Below are positions 58,693-64,000 of a stretch of 64,000 nucleotides of DNA, piece by piece. Made by a program: the position numbers and the translations under genes. This stretch comes from Fontibacillus phaseoli. GTDB lineage: Bacteria > Bacillota > Bacilli > Paenibacillales > Paenibacillaceae. The number at the start of each line of letters is the position of its first letter. Position 1 is the first letter of the stretch. The stretch covers positions 124,001-188,000 of the forward strand of contig NZ_QPJW01000004.1 of the NCBI RefSeq assembly GCF_003337355.1, written 5' to 3'. Below the pieces are notes generated by a model, which searched no databases, was not told the origin of the DNA, and worked only from the letters and a program-made list of their open reading frames with translations.

Positions 58693-59490
58693 GTGCAGCA
58701 ACAGCAACAGCTTCGGCAATTAGGCTACCCCGCCAAACTATTTTTATATGCGGTTATGTTTATAGGTACGGTAATCGGGATGAAATATGTGGTTGAAATC
58801 CGGCTGCCGGATGGAGGAAGACCGCCGTATCTGTTCTTGGTCTGGAATACGTTTCTGGCCTGGATCCCGGCCGGCCTTGCCATCGGTCTGGATTTGATCA
58901 GTCTCATGAGTTCCCGGCTGCTCAAAGGTATACTATTTCTTTCGGTAGGTCTGGTCTGGTTTTTCTTTTATCCGAATGCAGCTTATTTAGTCACGGATTT
59001 ATTGCATCCGTTCGCGCGTTACCCGATCTCCTCGCAGGGCAGATTCTGGTCGGATATGTTGTTCTGGGACCATCTATACACAGTACTTTTCGTAGCCTTG
59101 CTGGGTTTGGCGCTGGGTTCGGTCTCGCTCGCTTCGGTTCACCGGCTGGTCCGCAATGCGCTCGGAAGCGTCGCAGGATGGATTTTTGCGTTTGCCGTAC
59201 TGGCGTTCAGCAGCTTCGGAGTTTATCTCGGCCGCTTTATCCGGTTCAATAGCTGGGATATTTTGCGTCATCCCTTTCAACTGTTAAAGGATATTGCCGT
59301 GTATTTCACGAATATGGATAACTTGAGTCATGCGATCCAATTTTGCAAATGGATGTTTCTGATCACCTGCTTCTGCTATGTTCTGCTCTATTTGTTCGGT
59401 GCGATGAGAGGCAATCCGGCTTCAATCCAAAAGGAGAAGGAACATGGAGAAACTAGTGCATTTCCTGCAAGAAAACCAGGCTCGATATGA
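58693..59490 (+). CDS. DUF1361 family membrane protein
   Basis: A protein of about 265 residues with seven predicted membrane helices and a glutamine-rich N-terminus. It has the family's features: LFLVWNTFLAWIPAGLAIGL, then FFYPNAAYLVTDLLHP and SFGVYLGRFIRFNSWDIL. The family (DUF1361) has no known function. I chose GTG at 58693 because GGGAGGAG precedes it; TTG at 58669 lies before that ribosome site. Its 3' end overlaps the next gene by 47 bases, in another frame. Confidence 0.88.
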   Translation: MQQQQQLRQLGYPAKLFLYAVMFIGTVIGMKYVVEIRLPDGGRPPYLFLVWNTFLAWIPAGLAIGLDLISLMSSRLLKGILFLSVGLVWFFFYPNAAYLVTDLLHPFARYPISSQGRFWSDMLFWDHLYTVLFVALLGLALGSVSLASVHRLVRNALGSVAGWIFAFAVLAFSSFGVYLGRFIRFNSWDILRHPFQLLKDIAVYFTNMDNLSHAIQFCKWMFLITCFCYVLLYLFGAMRGNPASIQKEKEHGETSAFPARKPGSI

Positions 59491-59887
59491 AATCATATCC
59501 CATGAAAAGCCCATTGCATCCGCCCAGGACGGCGCCGACTTATTCGGAATCGAGCTGGGTCAGACAGCTCCCACACTGATCGTGAAAGGCGATGGCGGGT
59601 ATGCGGCGCTGATCATCTCTGGGGATTACGGGCGAGTCGATTTTGCCGAGGTGGCGCAGAAAGCCGGTCTTGGAAAGCTCAAGCTGGCGAAGCCACAAGA
59701 GGTAATGGAGGCTACCGGATTTTCCATAGGGAGCGTCCCCTTGATCGGCCATGGATTGTCGGTCATTCTCGACTCCAAGCTGTTCAGGTATGAATGGATC
59801 TTTGGCGGCACCGGGGTACCGGAAGCCACTTTGAAAATCAGCCCGTCCGAAGTGGAAAGATTAAACAGGGTGATCACCCGCCTTTAA
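59444..59887 (+). CDS. YbaK/EbsC family aminoacyl-tRNA deacylase-like protein
   Basis: A 147-residue protein with the YbaK/ProX fold: YEIISHEKPIASAQDGADLFG, then AALIISGDYGRVDFAEVAQKAG (normally with a Lys) and GFSIGSVPLIGH, where family members have G-x-x-x-G-A/S-V-x-P-x-G. Members hydrolyse mischarged aminoacyl-tRNAs in trans. The substrate here cannot be told. ATG at 59444 follows AAAAGGAGAAGGAAC inside the 3' end of the DUF1361 gene, a 47-base overlap that couples the two. Confidence 0.88.
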   Translation: MEKLVHFLQENQARYEIISHEKPIASAQDGADLFGIELGQTAPTLIVKGDGGYAALIISGDYGRVDFAEVAQKAGLGKLKLAKPQEVMEATGFSIGSVPLIGHGLSVILDSKLFRYEWIFGGTGVPEATLKISPSEVERLNRVITRL

Positions 59888-59965
59888 TTAGATACTAAGC
59901 CCGTTGGTTTGGGTAATGATTATCAGGATTTCCAAGGTATTGAACAATCCGGGAGGTAGATCTTG

Positions 59966-60643
59966 ATGCAATCATGGATCCTATGGGTGAACGTCGCCGC
60001 CCTGATCGGGTTGGCTTTTCTTTTTTATGCGCTGGACAAGCGGGTAACCAGCCGGGTCATTTTGCTCGCACCGATTCTGATTTATGTCGCCCTCTCCCTG
60101 GAGGACCTCCTCGGCTGGGTCGATTTCGGGTCGGTGTTCCAATCCGATGCGGTATTGCGGTGTATCATCTTGTTGTTTGTTCTTGGTTCTGTCGTGTTTT
60201 ACATTTTGTATATTTTCCGCAGAATCGCCGATTCCGCCGTAAAGCGGGAAGTCAGTCTGAAGTCGGCCGTCGTCCGGATCAGCATCGCTACGCTGAGTTG
60301 CATCATTTTTTTTACGGTGGTGTATACCTCGATCTACAAGCTTTTTAAAGGCGGAAGTTTTGCCGGAGAAAACTTGGGCGAAGGGACGCTCTCCCAATTC
60401 ATTACGTTTTTTTATTTCAGCGTGGCCACATTCACTACCGTGGGTTACGGGGATGTGAGGCCGGTCGATAATACGTCCCGATTGGTCGTCGTCATGGAGA
60501 TATTTTTCAGCTTCATTACGGTCGCCTATGCGCTTTCCATGATTGGGGTATTCCGGCAAATCTTCATGAAAGAAGAGAATCCCAACGAATCCGACCGTAC
60601 CTTAATCGAGGAATTGGAAGAGGACAACGGGGTAAACCGGTGA
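59966..60643 (+). CDS. Two-pore-type potassium channel family protein
   Basis: A 225-residue membrane protein with about five or six helices. The K+ selectivity filter TTVGYGD lies at about 157-163, preceded by the pore helix FITFFYFSVATF and followed by a last helix VVVMEIFFSFITVAYALSMIGV. The first half (four hydrophobic segments) has no charged voltage-sensor helix. It is an Ion_trans_2-type channel with a short acidic cytosolic tail and no RCK domain. ATG at 59966 is 8 bases after GGGAGGT; TTG 59963 is possible. Confidence 0.9.
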   Translation: MQSWILWVNVAALIGLAFLFYALDKRVTSRVILLAPILIYVALSLEDLLGWVDFGSVFQSDAVLRCIILLFVLGSVVFYILYIFRRIADSAVKREVSLKSAVVRISIATLSCIIFFTVVYTSIYKLFKGGSFAGENLGEGTLSQFITFFYFSVATFTTVGYGDVRPVDNTSRLVVVMEIFFSFITVAYALSMIGVFRQIFMKEENPNESDRTLIEELEEDNGVNR

Positions 60644-60669
60644 TAAAATCCGAGAGGAGACGATCAGGT

Positions 60670-61281
60670 ATGGATATGCGGAATAGCTTGAAAAAGAAAT
60701 TTCCTACGCTCGAAAGCGAACGGTTGCGGCTGAGAAAAATCGGTGCCGGGGATGCCGAAGCGCTTTTCTGCTGCATTAATCATCCTTTGGTCCGCCGCTA
60801 TACTTCCTTTCAACGGGGGACGCTGATGTTTCCGGCCCGGTTGTTCCGTTATTTTGAGGATACGTACCAAAGCCTCCGGGATCTGCATTTTGCAATTGAG
60901 GTAAAGGAGACCGGATGTTTGATTGGAGTTTGTTCCCTGCAATTCTGGGTGCGGGAAACAGGCAAAGCCAGGCTGGGTTACCTGCTTTCTCCGGAGTTCT
61001 GGAATAAGGGGTTCGCGACGGAGGCGGTCAAATCGTTGTTGAAATACGGCTTTGACACGCTGAACTTGAACCGGATCGAAGCGAGATGCAGCGTCGACAA
61101 TCCGGCTTCGGAACAAGTTTTGCGCAAATGCGGGTTTTCGCTTAATGAGGATGAGGAATCGTCCGGTTCTCTCTTTATGAACAGCGGGTCCGGAGGACCA
61201 TTAAGATTCTACGAATTAGTCTCTCCGGAATCTCCTGAAACACGTGAAAGCATTTGTTACACAAATGAAATATACCTGTGA
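60670..61281 (+). CDS. GNAT family N-acetyltransferase (RimJ/RimL type)
   Basis: A protein of about 203 residues, third acetyltransferase of this stretch. It begins KKKFPTLESERLRLRKIGAGDAEALF, has IEVKETGCLIGVCSLQFWVRETGKARLGYLLSPEFWNKGFATEAVKSLLKYGF (the acetyl-CoA loop W-N-K-G-F-A-T) and NRIEARCSVDNPASEQVLRKCGF. The last 40 residues are unusual, poorly conserved-looking and Ser/Glu-rich. ATG at 60670 or 60676; GAGAGGAG lies 12-18 bases upstream. It overlaps or abuts the channel stop by its possible longer frame. A terminator follows. Confidence 0.87.
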   Translation: MDMRNSLKKKFPTLESERLRLRKIGAGDAEALFCCINHPLVRRYTSFQRGTLMFPARLFRYFEDTYQSLRDLHFAIEVKETGCLIGVCSLQFWVRETGKARLGYLLSPEFWNKGFATEAVKSLLKYGFDTLNLNRIEARCSVDNPASEQVLRKCGFSLNEDEESSGSLFMNSGSGGPLRFYELVSPESPETRESICYTNEIYL

Positions 61282-61344
61282 TCAATCCCTAATAGTAAGA
61301 GGGTAAACTTATTACATGACCCCCTTTTGAATATATTTGTCTTT

Positions 61345-61381
61345 GGAATCCGGCGAGTATCGTACGGGTTCCCTTTTTTTT
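61345..61381 (+). terminator. Terminator after the third GNAT gene
   Basis: GGAA-T-CCG (61345-61352) pairs with CGG-G-TTCC (61365-61372) over a 12-base loop, then nine T. Confidence 0.82.
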
Positions 61382-61394
61382 GTCACGATGCTTT

Positions 61395-62204
61395 TTAAAG
61401 CGGAACGGCAATTCTTTGTTTGTTTTTGTAGTATACCCACTCGGTAAATCCGATTTCTTTCAGGCGTGCGGCGACATCATCCCATTCGTCGGCTACGCGG
61501 AGCGGCGTATGGGCATCGGAGCCGAAAGTAACATCCACTCCGAAATGGAGCGCGCGCTCCAGAATCGAGTCTGAAGGATACCAGCCTCCCGAGAGTTTCG
61601 TTTTGCCGGACGTATTAATTTCGATGGCCACCCCGTTATCCGCAATAACCTGCAAGGTATCGTCGATGGCTTCGGCGGCGGGAATATCGGAGAAGGCGGG
61701 GTAGTTTCCTTTCATGGCGTCGATATGGCCCAGGATTTGAAACATGCCGCTGCGAGCCGACTCCCGGATCAGGGCGTAATACGTTTCCTTATCCGCGACC
61801 CGCTGCTCGTCGGTCAGGCTTTTCCAGCGTTTTTTATTGAAAATGCTGACTTCATTAACGCTGTGTACGGAACCGATGATGTAATCGAACGGGTATTGGG
61901 AGAGGACCTGCCGGTAAGTTTCGGCGTGGGCCGGAAAATAGTCGGACTCAATGCCGAGCAGCACATCGATTTGGCCTTCATATTCCTGCTTCAGTTTCAG
62001 GACCTCTTCGACGTAATTGCCGAATTCTTTTTTGGCCATGGCGATATGCGGAAAAGGATGCTCTTCGGGGTTTCCGAAATAGGGTGTATGGTCGCTGATT
62101 CCGATGACCGACAGTCCGGCTGCGATCCCTGCCTCCACGTAGTCGCGGATATTCCCGTCGGCATGTCCGCAGCGAAAATGATGCGTGTGCAGATCAAACT
62201 TCAT
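61395..62204 (-). CDS. Histidinol-phosphatase (HisJ-type, PHP family)
   Basis: A 269-residue PHP-domain phosphatase. Metal ligands are visible: DLHTHHFRCGHADG (4-17), ISDHTPY (about 36-42), a Glu in GIESDY, His in IGSVHSV, GHIDAMKG, and DAHTP near the C-terminus. HisJ converts histidinol phosphate to histidinol in histidine synthesis. It is not in a his operon here, and other PHP phosphatases share the motifs, so the symbol is withheld. ATG at 62204 follows GAAAGGAGAGACAGC. The LysR regulator lies just upstream on the same strand. Confidence 0.85.
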   Translation of the reverse strand: MKFDLHTHHFRCGHADGNIRDYVEAGIAAGLSVIGISDHTPYFGNPEEHPFPHIAMAKKEFGNYVEEVLKLKQEYEGQIDVLLGIESDYFPAHAETYRQVLSQYPFDYIIGSVHSVNEVSIFNKKRWKSLTDEQRVADKETYYALIRESARSGMFQILGHIDAMKGNYPAFSDIPAAEAIDDTLQVIADNGVAIEINTSGKTKLSGGWYPSDSILERALHFGVDVTFGSDAHTPLRVADEWDDVAARLKEIGFTEWVYYKNKQRIAVPL

Positions 62205-62238
62205 GCTGTCTCTCCTTTCAAGCGTACAAAACTTCGGA

Positions 62239-63141
62239 TTATTCGGAACTGATAAAATGGGTTTCCGGCATGCCTTTCAGGTCACCAAGGAACTGTTGCA
62301 TGGCGGAATTGACATATCTGCTGGATTTGTAAATGACGCCGACCGGATGCGTAACCTCCAGTTCGGGAATCGGGACGACCTTGATGGTTCCCTGTTTGAG
62401 TTCGCGGAGAATGGACTGCCTTGAAATGATGGCCGCTCCCAGATTAATTTCCACCATTCGTTTAACTTCCTCGCTGCTGGACAGCTCCATGACGATATGG
62501 GGCTCGATGTCGTGCGCCTTGAACACTTCATCGACGAAGCGCCGTCCGACCGTATCGGGAGATAGCATGATCAGCGGAACCTCGCGTAAGGAATCCAGCG
62601 TGGGGATGGTTTTGCCGGCCAGGGGATGCAGCGGGGACACGACAAGCTCGAACGTGTCGTAATACAGTATCGTAGAAAGGACCTGCGGATTATTCTCGAT
62701 CAAGTAGCCTATGCCGATGTCCACTAACCCCTGCTCCACATTCTGATAAATCAGACTCGAGGGCATCGATTGGATCGTTGTTTTGATGAGCGGGAACTGA
62801 TCTTGAAAATAGGACAGAATCCGCGGCAAAATCTGAATGGCGATGGAGGTCGTTGTACCTAGGACTATATGCCCCTGCGGCGTATGCTCCAAATCCGACA
62901 GTTTTTGCTTCAGTTCTTCGACAATATCCAGTATTTGCTCCGCCTTTTCAAGAAATACTTGTCCCCGGTCGGTTAATGTCACCGGCTGGTTCCGGTCGAC
63001 CAGCACCGTCCGGAATTCATCTTCCAGGCTTTTGATCTGCGCGGACACGGCAGGCTGGGTCAGGTTAAGCAATTCCCCGGCTTTACGGAAGCTTTTTGTT
63101 TTGGATATGGTGATCAGCGTTTCTAATTGACTGATGTTCAT
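62239..63141 (-). CDS. LysR family transcriptional regulator
   Basis: A 300-residue LysR-type regulator: helix-turn-helix in KSFRKAGELLNLTQPAVSAQIKSLEDEFRTVLVDR (about 16-50), then an effector domain (HIVLGTTTSIAIQILPRIL; GLVDIGIGYLIENNP; ELSSSEEVKRMVEINLGAAIISRQSI) that looks CysB/CbbR-like. It is followed by the HisJ-type gene 34 bases later and is divergent from cheX. The effector and targets are unknown. ATG at 63141 follows GGAAAGGAGGATTCGGA. Confidence 0.92.
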   Translation of the reverse strand: MNISQLETLITISKTKSFRKAGELLNLTQPAVSAQIKSLEDEFRTVLVDRNQPVTLTDRGQVFLEKAEQILDIVEELKQKLSDLEHTPQGHIVLGTTTSIAIQILPRILSYFQDQFPLIKTTIQSMPSSLIYQNVEQGLVDIGIGYLIENNPQVLSTILYYDTFELVVSPLHPLAGKTIPTLDSLREVPLIMLSPDTVGRRFVDEVFKAHDIEPHIVMELSSSEEVKRMVEINLGAAIISRQSILRELKQGTIKVVPIPELEVTHPVGVIYKSSRYVNSAMQQFLGDLKGMPETHFISSE

Positions 63142-63273
63142 TCCGAATCCTCCTTTCCTCCGTATTCCATAATATTTTATTAATTATAGAGGATTTTTCC
63201 TAACTAAATCAATCATACGGGCATGACAACACTGCGAATGAACCCGCAATTTAGTTACATTGTTCGATTTTTA

Positions 63274-63302
63274 ATGACTTATATATAGGAATAAAGTATA
63301 AT
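63274..63302 (+). promoter_or_regulatory. Candidate promoter of cheX
   Basis: ATGACT (63274-63279), 17 bases, then TATAAT (63297-63302), in the LysR-cheX divergent spacer. Confidence 0.45.
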
Positions 63303-63369
63303 ATATCTCAACTATAGTTGGGACTTTTGTATCGGATTATGTTACTTCTATGTGAAAAGGGGCGTAATA

Positions 63370-63831
63370 GTGAAAGCAGAAATGATCAATCCTTTTCTGG
63401 AATCCGCGTGTTCCGTAATTGAACAGGTGATACAAGTTTCTCCATCCACCGGGAATTTGGGCGTGAAGGAAGTTATGCGAGAGCAAGACCATATCTGGAT
63501 TCAAATCGATATGACGGGCCATTACAGCGGCATGGTTATGTTCGGCTTGGAAGAGACGGTAGCCTTGCGAATCGTATCCGCCATGATGGGCGGATTTGTC
63601 TTGACGGAGATGGATGAAATGGGACAAAGCGCCATTTCAGAACTGGGCAACATGATCAGCGGTAACGCTAGCACCATTTTGTCAAATCAAGGATATGTCG
63701 TGGATATTACTCCGCCGCGCGTCTTAACCTCGAAACAAGAGGACTCCAATCAAATTCCGCGTAAAGCATTATGCATTCCGTTGCTTATGGACGGAATCGG
63801 GGAACTGGATATTCAAGTCATGATCTCCTAA
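63370..63831 (+). CDS. CheX family chemotaxis phosphatase
   Basis: A protein of about 153 residues of the CheC/CheX/FliY fold: NPFLESACSVIEQVIQV, GYSGMVMFGL and the catalytic-type helix ISELGNMISGNASTILS (about 93-109), with the E-x-x-N pair characteristic of CheX, which dephosphorylates CheY-P. No other chemotaxis gene lies in the window. GTG at 63370 has AAAAGGGG at 7 bases; an in-frame ATG upstream (63352) overlaps the ribosome site. It may be an isolated CheX-domain protein with a different partner. Confidence 0.85.
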   Translation: MKAEMINPFLESACSVIEQVIQVSPSTGNLGVKEVMREQDHIWIQIDMTGHYSGMVMFGLEETVALRIVSAMMGGFVLTEMDEMGQSAISELGNMISGNASTILSNQGYVVDITPPRVLTSKQEDSNQIPRKALCIPLLMDGIGELDIQVMIS

Positions 63832-63868
63832 AATGGACTATAAGGTAAAGTTCGAAGGGATGAGAGTC

Positions 63869-64000
63869 ATGTCGTTGAACAATAAGGTCATAGTCGTAAC
63901 CGGAGCCTCCAGCGGAATCGGGGCTTTGGCTGCGCAAATGCTGTCGGCCCAGGGAGCGACCGTAGTGCTTGCCGCCCGTTCGGGAGAGAAGTTGAAAGCG
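63869..64000 (+). CDS. Short-chain dehydrogenase/reductase, 5' part
   Basis: The first 44 residues of an SDR enzyme run off the right edge. The Rossmann start VIVVTGASSGIGALAAQMLSAQGATVVLAARS carries the TGxxxGIG dinucleotide motif. ATG at 63869 is preceded by GAAGGGATGAG; an in-frame ATG at 63860 overlaps that site. The catalytic YxxxK lies outside the window, so its substrate cannot be guessed. Confidence 0.85.
   Translation, partial: MSLNNKVIVVTGASSGIGALAAQMLSAQGATVVLAARSGEKLKA

Noticed and set aside
1..64000. CRISPR arrays, rRNA and tRNA genes, insertion sequences
   Set aside because: No regular spaced repeats, cloverleaf sequences, rRNA motifs or transposase genes were found.

Overview
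The window is chromosomal DNA of an endospore-forming Bacillota, most likely Paenibacillaceae (Paenibacillus or a close relative). The evidence is about 50% GC in most of the window, strong GGAGG ribosome sites with frequent GTG and TTG starts, an Sda sporulation checkpoint gene behind a DnaA-box cluster, a YheC/YheD-type ATP-grasp protein, HemQ of the coproporphyrin haem route, DnaB/DnaI helicase loaders, a Bacillus-type SdhCAB, a c-di-AMP riboswitch before ktrBA, and a YcdB/SLH surface protein. No rRNA, tRNA or CRISPR array was seen.

Layout. 0-11 kb holds housekeeping and redox genes: an AI-2E family permease, the ATP-grasp protein, sda, a zinc ribbon, a YumC-type ferredoxin-NADP reductase, a type II NADH dehydrogenase, hemQ, yuiB, the dnaB-dnaI loader pair and trxA. 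11-19 kb holds uvrC, a CPBP membrane protease, then ktrB-ktrA and a cation/proton antiporter behind a c-di-AMP riboswitch and terminator. These form a potassium-homeostasis block. 19-25.5 kb holds a YtrA-like GntR regulator with its ABC exporter, a LysR regulator and sdhCAB. 25.5-30.4 kb is a LacI-controlled sugar ABC transporter with no ATPase of its own. Its upstream region carries four phased palindromes and two LacI-type operators. 30.4-37.6 kb holds a YcdB/SLH surface protein, DinB, an AlkA-type glycosylase, a PanE-like reductase with a TetR regulator, an ArsR-AHSA1 pair and gene debris. 37.7-46.7 kb holds an OmpR-type two-component system with two envelope proteins, a methyltransferase, a TetR-ABC efflux operon and a lipoprotein.

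47.56-53.5 kb is an AT-rich island inserted between an XRE/DUF6809 pair and the adaA-ogt repair operon. On one strand it carries a possible 55-residue membrane protein, a tyrosine-recombinase-like protein without recognisable catalytic residues, a three-helix membrane protein and a 1242-residue YobI-type membrane P-loop NTPase. It ends at a perfect 15-bp terminator. It looks like an acquired accessory module, possibly a conflict or defence system, and is the best candidate for something undescribed.

53.6-64 kb holds adaA-ogt, NagZ, an inverted-repeat element, an alkyltransferase-like protein with Trp in place of the reactive Cys, three GNAT acetyltransferases, a DUF1361 protein, a YbaK-type deacylase, a potassium channel, a HisJ-type phosphatase, a LysR regulator, CheX and the start of a short-chain dehydrogenase. 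Alkylation repair is notable: AlkA-type, AdaA, Ogt and the alkyltransferase-like protein all lie within 23 kb.

Degraded genes were found by reading frames directly: a Uma2-family remnant (34.8-35.0 kb), a LysR C-terminal remnant (42.2-42.3 kb) and a TipAS-like fragment whose good ribosome site is one base out of frame (33.0-33.3 kb). All functions are inferred from motifs read by eye; no database search was run.
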